Notes under the pieces: model-generated
The model's database searches: none
What the model was told of the DNA's origin: nothing
The model's input: only the letters and a program-made list of their open reading frames with translations
NCBI RefSeq assembly: GCF_026427715.1
Contig: NZ_CP107558.1
Coordinates: 595,001 to 659,000 of the forward strand
Reading direction: 5' to 3'
Length of the DNA: 64,000 nt
Source: Methylocystis sp. MJC1
Lineage (GTDB): Bacteria; Pseudomonadota; Alphaproteobacteria; Rhizobiales; Beijerinckiaceae
In this document: in pieces, positions 37,562 to 45,717 of the stretch
How the letters are laid out: each line of letters opens with the position of its first letter
How positions within the stretch are numbered: the stretch's first letter is position 1
Position numbers and translations under genes: made by a program

Positions 37562-37962
37562 AGCTCCGGCGGACCCATCTCCATGCCCGGCGAGCCCATC
37601 GGCATGCCGGGCGCGGCGACGCCCGTGATCTTCGGGCGGTCTTTCAGCAGCTGGACGACGGCCTGCGGCGGCACATGGCCTTCGATGACGTAGCCGTCCA
37701 GCTCGGCGGTGTGGCAGGAGGCCATTTGCTCCGGCACGCCGAGCCTGGCTTTCACGGCGCTCATGTCGGGCTCTTTGATCTCTTCCACAACAAATCCCGC
37801 CGCCCGCATGCGCTCGGCCCAGCCGCCGCAGCAACCGCAGGTCGGGCTCTTGTGCACGATCATCTTCTTGCCGTCCTCCGCGCGCGCGGCGCCGGAGAGA
37901 AGCGCGCCAGCGGCGGCGCCGAGAAAGAGCGTCGCCTGACGACGCGACAATTTGAGCGGCAC
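37489..37962 (-). CDS. DUF411 periplasmic metal-binding protein
   Basis: 157 residues from GTG 37962 with AAGGA 8 bases before. A twin-arginine-like signal (LSRRQATLFLGAAAGALLSGAARA) is followed by the DUF411 domain: KMIVHKSPTCGCCGGWAERMRAAGF, with the CGCC metal site, ASCHTAELDGYVIEGHVPP and a Met-rich PGMPMGSPGMEMGPPE region suited to copper. Homologues are linked to copper resistance. The LTxxQ-like gene at 38087 is nearby and divergent. Confidence 0.9.
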   Translation of the reverse strand: MPLKLSRRQATLFLGAAAGALLSGAARAEDGKKMIVHKSPTCGCCGGWAERMRAAGFVVEEIKEPDMSAVKARLGVPEQMASCHTAELDGYVIEGHVPPQAVVQLLKDRPKITGVAAPGMPMGSPGMEMGPPELYTLYLFDASGAREFGKWLGDKPA

Positions 37963-38086
37963 GGTCGGAGTCCTTCGTCTGGTTGGGTTTCAAGCTGAAG
38001 ATAGCGCGACATTACCGAACTTTAAATTGCCGAGCGCCGGCTGAGACGAAACAATCCGCGACGTGGACAGTCATTTAGGACATATC

Positions 38087-38617
38087 ATGCGTCGTTCTCT
38101 TCTTGTTATCGTCACGGCCCTGACTCTCTGCGGCGCGACCGCCGTCGCGCAAGCGGCGAACGCCGAGCCATTCGTTCGCCCCCACCACGTTTCCGTGCAG
38201 GACATCGCCGCCTTTGCCGATGCCCGCATCGCCGCATTAAAGGCGGGTCTCCAACTCAAGCCCGATCAGGAGAAGAACTGGCCTGCGCTGGAGACGGCGC
38301 TGCGCGAGATCGCCAAGACCCGCGTCGCCCATTTCGAGGAATGGCGCGACAAGGCGCCGCCCTCTCTCGAATCGGATCCCCTCGGCGCCCTGCGCCAGCG
38401 GGCGCAACATATGGCCGCACGCGCCGGCGAATTGGATAAGGTCGCCGCCGCCGCCAAGCCGCTCTACGACAATCTCGACGAGGCGCAGAAGCGCCGCTTC
38501 GGCGCGCTCGTCCACGCGGCGATCAAAACGCATATGGGCCACATGGGCGGCCACATGGGTGGCGTGGAGCATATGGGCGGCAGGGGACCGGGAGAGTTCG
38601 GCGCCGGTCTGGATTGA
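38087..38617 (+). CDS. Spy/CpxP-like periplasmic protein with His/Met tail
   Basis: 176 residues: signal peptide (MRRSLLVIVTALTLCGATAVAQA), then a helical domain with LQLKPDQEKNWPALE in place of LTxxQ, AHFEEWRDKAPPSL, LDEAQKRRFGALVHAA, the second LTxxQ-type copy (LDEAQK), and a tail HMGHMGGHMGGVEHMGG. Spy-like proteins are periplasmic chaperones; the Met/His tail suggests copper or silver binding. AGGA is 7 bases before ATG 38087. Confidence 0.85.
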   Translation: MRRSLLVIVTALTLCGATAVAQAANAEPFVRPHHVSVQDIAAFADARIAALKAGLQLKPDQEKNWPALETALREIAKTRVAHFEEWRDKAPPSLESDPLGALRQRAQHMAARAGELDKVAAAAKPLYDNLDEAQKRRFGALVHAAIKTHMGHMGGHMGGVEHMGGRGPGEFGAGLD

Positions 38618-38628
38618 TTGGCGAAAGG

Positions 38629-38873
38629 CGTCTGAAGACGCGCGCATACTGCTGACAAAGTGGCGTTGACGCCCCTCGTGCTTCAAGACGCCTGCTGCGC
38701 AGGCTCCTCAGCATGAGGGTCCTCTGCATCTGCGCCGAACACTTAGGCCTCATCCTGAGGAGCTCGCGTCTCGAAGGACGAGGCCGCCTCGCAGGTTTGT
38801 CAACAAACCGAGCGCGTCTGAAGACGCGCGGTCCAATTCACGGAGCGCGAGCCTTCAGGCTCGCATTTTCACC
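38629..38873. repeat. Cluster of short inverted repeats (CTTCAG-cored hairpins and CCTCATCCTGAGGAG type)
   Basis: Two GCGTCTGAAGACGC hairpins (near 38630 and 38816), a GCGAGCCTTCAGGCTCGC hairpin near 38848-38867, and an element carrying CCTCATCCTGAGGAGC...CGTCTCGAAGGACGAGG, a repeat of the type widespread in Rhizobiales. They fill the gap before the creatininase gene, whose promoter would have to lie among or beyond them. Confidence 0.75.
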
Positions 38874-38895
38874 GCAACCGGGCTTTAATCGGCCC

Positions 38896-39693
38896 ATGCT
38901 GCCCTCTTGCTTCTGGTCCGAGCTTTCCCTGCGCGACATACGCGCGCATGACATGTCTGGCGTCATCGCCGTGCTGCCCATCGCCGCCGTCGAGCAGCAT
39001 GGGCCGCATCTGCCGCTCGGCGTCGACGCCATGATCATGGAGGGGTGCATCGAGCGCGTCGCGGCGCGTCTGCCCGAAGACCTCGACGCCGTCTTCCTGC
39101 CGATGCAGAGCGTCGGCGTCTCGCTCGAGCATCGCGACTTCCCCGGCTCCTTATGGCTGTCGCACGAGACGGCCTCTCGAATGCTCCTCGACATCGCCGA
39201 AGGCGTCGCGCGCGCCGGCGTGAAGAAGCTCGTGCTGATGAATTCTCATGGCGGCAATTCGGCGCTGATCTCCACCGTCGCGCTCGACTTGCGGGCGCAT
39301 TTCGGCCTTCTCGCCGTCACCTGCTCCTGGGCGCGCTTTGGCTATCCCGACGGGCTCTTCTCGGCGCAGGAGCAACGCCACGGCATTCATGGCGGCGAGA
39401 TCGAGACCTCGCTCATGCTCGCCTTCCGGCCCGAATTGGTCGACATGGGGCGCGCCAAGAACTTCCCGCCGGCGACGCTCGATTTCGAGCGCGACTTCGC
39501 CTGGCTGCGCGCCGATCGGCCGGCGGGCTTCGGCTGGCTGACGCAGGATCTGTCGCCCTCGGGCGCCATGGGCGACGCCTCCCGGGCGACGGCCGAAAAG
39601 GGCGAGGCGACGGCGGATTATTGGGCGACGGCTTTCATCGAATTGCTGCGCGATGTGGAGGCTTTCGATCTCGCGCGCCTGAAGAACGAATAG
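38896..39693 (+). CDS. Creatininase-family protein
   Basis: 265 residues with the family's metal-binding motifs: PIAAVEQHGPHLPLGVDAMIMEG (Glu, His, Asp ligands, about 30-52), LMNSHGGNSALISTVALDL (about 114-132) and HGGEIETSLMLAF (Glu ligand, about 163-175). Members hydrolyse creatinine or related cyclic amides, or act in cofactor maturation (MftE-like, ArfB-like); the substrate here cannot be told. No partner genes of mycofactocin or F420 pathways are near. Confidence 0.88.
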   Translation: MLPSCFWSELSLRDIRAHDMSGVIAVLPIAAVEQHGPHLPLGVDAMIMEGCIERVAARLPEDLDAVFLPMQSVGVSLEHRDFPGSLWLSHETASRMLLDIAEGVARAGVKKLVLMNSHGGNSALISTVALDLRAHFGLLAVTCSWARFGYPDGLFSAQEQRHGIHGGEIETSLMLAFRPELVDMGRAKNFPPATLDFERDFAWLRADRPAGFGWLTQDLSPSGAMGDASRATAEKGEATADYWATAFIELLRDVEAFDLARLKNE

Positions 39694-39761
39694 CGGCGTC
39701 ACGAAGACGGCCGTTTCACGCAAGGCGGCGTAAATAGGCTCCGCCGCGAGGAGTCTCCCCG

Positions 39762-40619
39762 ATGAGCGTCGAGAAGATCGCGCCGCTGCCGCCAGTGACC
39801 ACGGATGCGCAGAGCCTGCGCGTCGCCAATCGGGCGCCGGCGCCGCCGGCGGCTTCCGCTGCCGCGCCGTCGCCGACAGCCGGCGCGCCGGCTGAGGGAA
39901 TGTCGCATCTTTTCGACAGCCTCGTTCTGCCCTTGCCGGACATCAAGACCGGCGAGGACCGCCTGCTTTCGGCCGCCGTCGCCAAGGCCTCCTATGCGCA
40001 GGAGACCTCCCGGCCGATGATCGCGGAGCTGCGCGACGGCCGGCTGACCGAAGAGTCGATTCTGCGCGAGGCCGAGACATTGCTGCGCAACGCCGCGGAG
40101 GATCGCGGCGTCCCCGTGCGCCGGCTAATCGAGTCGGCGTATCAAATCCCGCTCGATCGGCTGCCGTCGGAAAATTCGCCTCAGTCTGTCTATGCGCTCA
40201 AAGGGCGTATCCCGGCCTATGACGCCAACGGCGGCGTGCGCTTATTCGATCTTTACCTGGCGCGAATAGACGCCGAGCGGTGGGAGGCCACGGTATTCCC
40301 GCATGAGCTGGCGCAAGGCGGTCCGGCCTTTCCCTATCCCACGCGGACAATCGATACCTATCGCCTGCTCATCGACCCCGGCGCGGGGCTCGTTCTCGCC
40401 AGCGTCATGGAGCAAATGATGCCGCGCCCCGTCGTGCGGCCGTCCGACACGCCTATTCTTTCCCCCACGGCCCTGCGCGGCATGGTGATCGCGGCCGTTC
40501 TCGCGGCGATCGCGCTGCTGCTGGCCAATCTGTTTTCCTGGCGTATTGCGGCGCTTTTCGCCGCTGCTGCGTTCGGCTTCCTGGCGCGCGTCCTCTTCGA
40601 GCGGAAGCCACGCTCCTAG
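39762..40619 (+). CDS. Tail-anchored protein of unknown function
   Basis: 285 residues: an Ala/Pro-rich N-terminus (RAPAPPAASAAAPSPTAGAPAEG), a soluble domain of about 180 residues, and a C-terminal pair of hydrophobic segments (LRGMVIAAVLAAIALLLANLF, WRIAALFAAAAFGFLARVLF). No enzyme motif is visible. GAGGAG precedes the ATG. It sits about 100 bases before the CHASE-MscS gene, which may share a transcript. Confidence 0.65.
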   Translation: MSVEKIAPLPPVTTDAQSLRVANRAPAPPAASAAAPSPTAGAPAEGMSHLFDSLVLPLPDIKTGEDRLLSAAVAKASYAQETSRPMIAELRDGRLTEESILREAETLLRNAAEDRGVPVRRLIESAYQIPLDRLPSENSPQSVYALKGRIPAYDANGGVRLFDLYLARIDAERWEATVFPHELAQGGPAFPYPTRTIDTYRLLIDPGAGLVLASVMEQMMPRPVVRPSDTPILSPTALRGMVIAAVLAAIALLLANLFSWRIAALFAAAAFGFLARVLFERKPRS

Positions 40620-40725
40620 CGGGCAGGCGCCGCCGCACGACTCCCTCCGAACGGCTTGAGCTTTAGAATTCTTTTAGCTAGGCGATAGGCTTTGTTTACT
40701 CAGTTTGGGTCGGAGTCAGAGAAGA

Positions 40726-43446
40726 ATGGATAAGCAAAACGCGGCTGAGGGAGCCCGAACGACCTCGCTCTGGCAACCGGCGTTAGCGGCTTTGGCGGTT
40801 GCGCTGGCCCTGGTCGTCGCGGCGGCCTTCGCCGAACGGATCGACCGTAATGGCTGGCTGGAGAAGCAGCGCGACGAAGCGGTCGCTGATTTGGAGGCGA
40901 TGAGCAGCGGGGCGACGCGGGATCTGACGCAAAAGGTCGCCGTCGTGCAGGGCCTCAGCGCATTGGTCGGCGCCAATCCGAACATCGACCAGCAAGCATA
41001 TTCGAATTACATCCGCCCGTTCATCCGCGAGAATCCAGACCTGCGCCGGGTTTTCCTCGTGAAGAACGGAAAGGTGGCGCGGATCGAGCCCTTCACCGAA
41101 AACCGCGCCGCGCTCGACCGGATCGAGACGCATATCCTGGCGTCCGATCCTTCTGTGGCGCGGTCGATCGAAAAGGGAACGCCCGCTCTCGTCGGCCCCT
41201 TCGCGTTACGCGACGGCGAGCCGGGCTTGCTCTATGCGCGTCCCGTTTTCACTGAAGGATCTCCGGGTCCTGGCGCCAAACCCGCTTTCGTCGGCATAAC
41301 TCTCGAAGCCGGACCGGCCGTAGAATGCAAATTCGGTCTTTGCGAGCCGCGCCCGAAATATCGCATCGCGATGAAGATCTTTGTCGATCAGCAATATCGC
41401 GGCATGTTGCGCGGCGAGCCGGGTCTCTTCGACGCTGCCGGACAGCCAGCGCTTACGGCCGTGCGCTTCCCCGGCGTGCGGATCGAGATCGCCGCCCTGC
41501 CTTCTGACGGATGGAACCAGGACTCGCCCAATCGGTGGGCCATCCGCGGCCTTGCGCTTCTTCTTTCCCTCTTTTGCGGAACGGTCGCCTTTGTTTGGCT
41601 GCGCGGCGCGGCCGGCTTGCCGCTCGGCAGCCGCCTGTGGGCTTTTGGGGCGTCTGCTTCCGTGTTTCTGGTTCTCCTCGGGCTGGCGACGATCCTCGAT
41701 CGGCTGGAAGTGAGCCGCGCGGCAGGCGCCTCTCGCGACGCCACGCAGAAGGAACTCGGCCTCGTCACCAGCCGTGCGACGCGCGACGTGACGGAAGAGC
41801 TCTCGGTCAGCAGCAATCTTTCGGCCTTTGTGTCGGCGCATCCGGATTTCTCCGATGCCGAGTTCCGCCAATTCGCCCAACGGCTCCGGCGCGGGAATCC
41901 GGACGTCATATCGATTCGCCTCGCGCGCGGCGGCAAGATCAGCCACGTCGAGCCTCCCGATTCGATCGATCCGGCGCTGATCGGCCACGATCTGGCCCAT
42001 TCCGCCGCCGACGCGGCCGCGAACCAACGGGCCTTGGAGACCGGGCTCCCCGTGTTCTCCGGCCCGGTCAACATGCCCAACGGCGATCAGGCGTTCCTCT
42101 ATCGGCGTCCCGTGTTCCTTGGGGATCAAGGGCCGTCGCGCGACAATTTCTGGGGCTTCGCCACGGTGCTGATCGATCGCAAGGCGCTCGTCTGCCGCCT
42201 GGGCGTTTGCGCTGAGCCGCAGAAATACCGCTTCGCCATGCGGTTGGAGCAGGATGGGACGGCGCAACCGGCTTTTCAGGGCGATCAGAAACTTTTCGAC
42301 GAGGGATCGGACGCGCTGGAGACGGCGGTGCGCCTCCCCGGAGCGCAGATCGACATTGCCGCCGTTCCGTTCGAGGGGTGGTCCGGCGGCGCCGATCGCC
42401 GCTGGCTTATTTGGACGCTGGCGATCCCCTTCGCCTTCACATCCGCCGGCGCCCTGCTGTTCGTCTTCGCCCGCTGGCCAGAGGCCAGCTTACGCGTCCT
42501 GGTCGGGCTGGCGGCTTTCGCCGGCGGCAATATTGCGGCTTATCTCGCGCCCGACATCGAAGCGCTCGTCAAGGCGACGGGGCTCGGCGTCGAAAAAGCG
42601 GTTTGGCCGAGCATCGTCGCCTGGATCGCCTTTGCTTGCGCCTACACGTTCAATTCCTGGCTCGAAGGGCACGTCTGGAAAGCGGTCGCGGATTCTGCCG
42701 ACCCGCAGCGCGCGCCGGCGATATTGCGGTCGGTCGTTTCCTTCCTGATCTATGGCGTGGCCCTGCTGTGGGCCGGCCATTTTTTGTTCGGCCTGGATTT
42801 GCAAGGCGTGGGGCTGACATCCGGGCTCGTCGGGATCGTGGTCGGTTTCGCTGTCCAGAAACTCATTCTCGACTTCTTCGCGGGCGTCATGATCGGCATG
42901 GAGAAGCCTTTCGTGCTCGGCGACTGGATCGAGATTTCGAGAGGCGAGATTCGCGGCATGGTCACAGAGATGACCTGGCGCACCACGACGATCCGCACGA
43001 CCTCGCCGGACTATGTGATGGTGCCCAACTCGGTGCTCGCCGGGGCGACGATCGTCAATCGCTCCCGTCCGGCCTCTTGGTCGGAGTCAACCATCATTGT
43101 CTCGACCTTCGCCGGCGTTCCGACCGCTCTTATTCGCAAGGCGCTGGAAGAGGCGATCGACGCCGCGCTTCCCCAAATCGACAACATCAGCCGCGAAAAG
43201 GCTCCCCGTGTCGAGGTCTACGACAGCAGGGAAGGCCAAATTCAATATATCCTGCGCTTCTATGTTCACTTCGGGCTGAAGAGCGACGCCCCGGCGAGAA
43301 GCGCTTTGCTGGCCGCGATCCAAACCGCTTTCGACGCTCATGGCGTCGAATTCGCTTGGGGTAGAACGGGCCGCCCCGAAAAGAAAACGCCGGCGCTTAA
43401 CGGCGACGGCGCGATGAAGCCGGTCGGCGCTTTCGAGCTTGGCTAA
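40726..43446 (+). CDS. MscS-type mechanosensitive channel with two CHASE-like sensor domains
   Basis: 906 residues. Segments in order: TM (about 16-38), CHASE-like domain (about 60-265; NYIRPFIRENPDLRRVFLVKNGKVARIEPF...), TM pair (about 271-325), a second CHASE-like domain (about 345-555; RQFAQRLRRGNPDVISIRLARGGKISHVEPP), further TMs (about 563-640), and an MscS core (about 665-780: GLTSGLVGIVVGFAVQKLILDFFAGVMIGMEKPFVLGDWIEI) with the C-terminal beta and vestibule part. Both CHASE halves share RYRIAM/KYRFAM and LCEP/VCAEP landmarks, so they arose by duplication. CHASE domains usually sit on kinases and cyclases; coupling two to a channel pore is unusual. GAGAAGA precedes ATG 40726. Confidence 0.85.
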   Translation: MDKQNAAEGARTTSLWQPALAALAVALALVVAAAFAERIDRNGWLEKQRDEAVADLEAMSSGATRDLTQKVAVVQGLSALVGANPNIDQQAYSNYIRPFIRENPDLRRVFLVKNGKVARIEPFTENRAALDRIETHILASDPSVARSIEKGTPALVGPFALRDGEPGLLYARPVFTEGSPGPGAKPAFVGITLEAGPAVECKFGLCEPRPKYRIAMKIFVDQQYRGMLRGEPGLFDAAGQPALTAVRFPGVRIEIAALPSDGWNQDSPNRWAIRGLALLLSLFCGTVAFVWLRGAAGLPLGSRLWAFGASASVFLVLLGLATILDRLEVSRAAGASRDATQKELGLVTSRATRDVTEELSVSSNLSAFVSAHPDFSDAEFRQFAQRLRRGNPDVISIRLARGGKISHVEPPDSIDPALIGHDLAHSAADAAANQRALETGLPVFSGPVNMPNGDQAFLYRRPVFLGDQGPSRDNFWGFATVLIDRKALVCRLGVCAEPQKYRFAMRLEQDGTAQPAFQGDQKLFDEGSDALETAVRLPGAQIDIAAVPFEGWSGGADRRWLIWTLAIPFAFTSAGALLFVFARWPEASLRVLVGLAAFAGGNIAAYLAPDIEALVKATGLGVEKAVWPSIVAWIAFACAYTFNSWLEGHVWKAVADSADPQRAPAILRSVVSFLIYGVALLWAGHFLFGLDLQGVGLTSGLVGIVVGFAVQKLILDFFAGVMIGMEKPFVLGDWIEISRGEIRGMVTEMTWRTTTIRTTSPDYVMVPNSVLAGATIVNRSRPASWSESTIIVSTFAGVPTALIRKALEEAIDAALPQIDNISREKAPRVEVYDSREGQIQYILRFYVHFGLKSDAPARSALLAAIQTAFDAHGVEFAWGRTGRPEKKTPALNGDGAMKPVGAFELG

Positions 43447-43461
43447 GCTAGGGGCGGCGCC

Positions 43462-45024
43462 TCAGGTTCCCGACGGCGCCGTCCAGGGATAGGTCCAGGT
43501 CTCCGTCAGCGTGCGACCGTTCGCGCGCAGGAAGAGCCGCAGATCCGCGGTGTCGCCCGGTTTCACCGAGACGTCGAAGAGCGCCCGCAGCCCGTCGATA
43601 TGTTGATTGGCCGTCACGCTCGCGCGCAGCACACGGCCGGAAGAGGTGGAGGCGACCGCTTCGACCTGCGCCGGATCGGAAACATAGTAGCTGAGGTCGC
43701 CGCCGGCAAAGTCCACGAGAAAACGCCTTGCGCCGGGATTGTTCGGCTCGGACGAGCCGAGCGCCCGCGCCGGCGCCTCGAAGGTATGGACGACGCGACC
43801 GTTCGGCGCGAGGCGCGGCATGTCGAGCCCGGCGGTGACGCGGTAGGCGAAGGAGAAGGGCTTGTCGGGCTCGGGGGGCGTCGCGGGCGCCCAGCTCGCC
43901 ACGATATTGTCGTTGGTTTCGTCCGGGGTCGGCAGCTCGATGAGCTCGACGCGGCCCTCGCCCCAATCGCCGACAGGCTCGACGAAATAGCTCGGCCGGT
44001 TCTGATAGGCGAGGTCGAGGTCCTGATAGGATTCGAAGGTGCGGTCGCGCTGCAGCAGGCCGAATCCGCGCGGATCGCGATCTAGAAAAGACGACATGCG
44101 TTCGCGCGCCGGATTGCCCAGCGGGCGCCAGAGCCACTCGTCCGAGCCGGTGCGAACGAGCAGCCCGTCGGAATCATGCAGCTCGTCGCGGAAGCCGTCG
44201 CGCACGCGGCGGTCGTTTTCGCCGGTGAGATACATCGAGGTGAGCGGCGCAAGGCCGAACTTCACGCCCGCACGGCGCGGAAACAGCGTCGCCTGCACGT
44301 CGAGCGTGCTTTCCTGCCCGACCGTGAGATCGAAGCGATAGGCCCCCGTCGCCGCTTCGCCGTCGAGCAAAGCGTAGATCGTGATGTGGTTGTTGCCCGA
44401 AACCGGCGTCTCCACCCAGAACTCGCGGAAGAAGGGGAAGGTCTCCCGGCTCGTGCCCGCTTCGACGCAGAGCGCGCGGGCCGAGAGGCCATATTGCTGA
44501 TCGCGACCGAGGAAGCGGAAATAGCTCGCTCCCAGAAACGAGATCGCCTCATCCTCGACGTGCGGATCATTGACAGGGAAATGCAGGCGGAAGCCGGCGA
44601 AGCCGGTGTTGACCGCGGGCGACTTGTCGAGCTTCAGCCTGCCATAGTCGAACATGGCGGGCGAATAGGGAATCGGCGCGGCGATGCCGTCGCGGATCGT
44701 GTTGATCGTGACGGCGCGGCGGTAGAGGAAGCCCAGGTGAAAGGTCTGGAGCCGGAAGCCGCCGGTGAGATTGGAAAACAGCGCGTGGTCCGGCTTGTAG
44801 CGGATGTCGCGCCACGTGTCGTACTCGAGCGCATTGAAAGGGTCGGGCAGGCGTGGCGTCGCATCTTCGAAAGGCGCCCGGGCGAGACCGCGCGCGCGCG
44901 CCACGACTTCGTCGAAGCCGAATTTCGGAGCGGGGCTTTGGCTCTGCCCGTAGGCGGGAAAGGCGATCTGCGCGCCTGACGCGGCCAAGGCGCCGATCAT
45001 TTGGCGCCGGGTGATGTTCATCAT
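43462..45024 (-). CDS. Periplasmic glucan biosynthesis protein, OpgG/OpgD (MdoG) family
   Basis: 520 residues. A twin-arginine signal (NITRRQMIGALAASGAQIAFPAYG) favours the OpgD branch over Sec-exported OpgG. The mature part has family landmarks FGFDEVVARARGLARAPF, WRDIRYKPDHALF, GFLYRRAVTINTIRDG, GASYFRFLGRDQQYGLSARALCVEAG and FLDRDPRGFGLLQRDRTFESYQD. The family shapes osmoregulated periplasmic glucans. No opgH glucosyltransferase gene is adjacent in the window. Confidence 0.92.
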   Translation of the reverse strand: MMNITRRQMIGALAASGAQIAFPAYGQSQSPAPKFGFDEVVARARGLARAPFEDATPRLPDPFNALEYDTWRDIRYKPDHALFSNLTGGFRLQTFHLGFLYRRAVTINTIRDGIAAPIPYSPAMFDYGRLKLDKSPAVNTGFAGFRLHFPVNDPHVEDEAISFLGASYFRFLGRDQQYGLSARALCVEAGTSRETFPFFREFWVETPVSGNNHITIYALLDGEAATGAYRFDLTVGQESTLDVQATLFPRRAGVKFGLAPLTSMYLTGENDRRVRDGFRDELHDSDGLLVRTGSDEWLWRPLGNPARERMSSFLDRDPRGFGLLQRDRTFESYQDLDLAYQNRPSYFVEPVGDWGEGRVELIELPTPDETNDNIVASWAPATPPEPDKPFSFAYRVTAGLDMPRLAPNGRVVHTFEAPARALGSSEPNNPGARRFLVDFAGGDLSYYVSDPAQVEAVASTSSGRVLRASVTANQHIDGLRALFDVSVKPGDTADLRLFLRANGRTLTETWTYPWTAPSGT

Positions 45025-45489
45025 CTTCGATTACCGAAGCAGCGCTTGTTTTCTGCATCTGCATGTGCAGCGCGCGGCTAAAGCTGCTCTAGCGTTAACG
45101 CCCCGGTTGCGCAAGCCGTTGCCTCTCCCGCGCTCGCGGGGCGCCGCCTCGACTACGCTGCGCCATGGCCGAAAAAATTCCCGACAAAGGTCAAAAAAGG
45201 CTTGTGTCGGACCGAAAAGGGCGTATCTACAGCCTTGCCCAAATCGCACGTGCCTGTGGTCGTGTGTCGGTCGGCGGGGATCCGGACAAGAGGCCGGTTA
45301 ACCACCGTTAAAAAAACCGGCAGCCGGAGGCGAACCGGCGAACTCCGCTCTCAGCGGAGGATCGCGACTTAAAGCAACGACGGACCGGGCTTTTTTGGTC
45401 TCTGTCAGCCCTCCAAAGGCCGACTTACCGAAGAGGCTTGTCTTTCTTGCCGGGCGTGCGGAAAGGGTTCTTCCCCTTCCAATCGAGGC
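45025..45489. other. Intergenic region upstream of the leader
   Basis: The left two thirds of a 693-base gap between divergent opgG/opgD-like and decarboxylase genes. It should contain both promoters. Visible items are a palindromic GGTTAACCACCGTTAA at about 45297-45312, a run of A after it, and an AGGACCGGGCTTTTTTGGTCTC segment at about 45384-45404 that could be a short hairpin or attenuator. No small gene is supported. Confidence 0.4.
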
Positions 45490-45717
45490 TGTTCTGATAC
45501 CGAGCGACATGCGTCTGTGCGCGTGTTTTTCGTTGTCCGACTGGCCGACGGCGCATCACCGGATTGTTCGCGCGCAAGCGTGGCGATCCTGGATTGCTGG
45601 CGCATTCAACCGTCGTCGCGTCTCCACCACGCGCGCGAGGGAACGGCGTCGTGCATCCGCCGAAGCAACTTGGTTCCTGGCGCGGCTCGACCCGCGCCCT
45701 TCGAAGGGGATGCCGCA
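45490..45717 (+). ncRNA. Structured 5-prime leader of ornithine decarboxylase, probable speF element
   Basis: A long leader directly before an ornithine decarboxylase-type gene in an alphaproteobacterium is the known setting of the speF RNA element (described by Corbino and colleagues for alphaproteobacteria; recalled, not searched). Hairpins are visible: GGCGCGG (45679-45685) with CCGCGCC (45692-45698), and a perfect 12-base palindrome CCCTTCGAAGGG (45697-45708) that contains the ribosome site and shares bases with the first stem, so the two stems exclude each other. Confidence 0.55.

Noticed and set aside
45025..45710. Several short plus- and minus-strand frames in the decarboxylase upstream region
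   Set aside because: They overlap a structured leader with stems near the ribosome site, have no convincing starts and no motifs. A leader peptide cannot be excluded but I cannot point to one.
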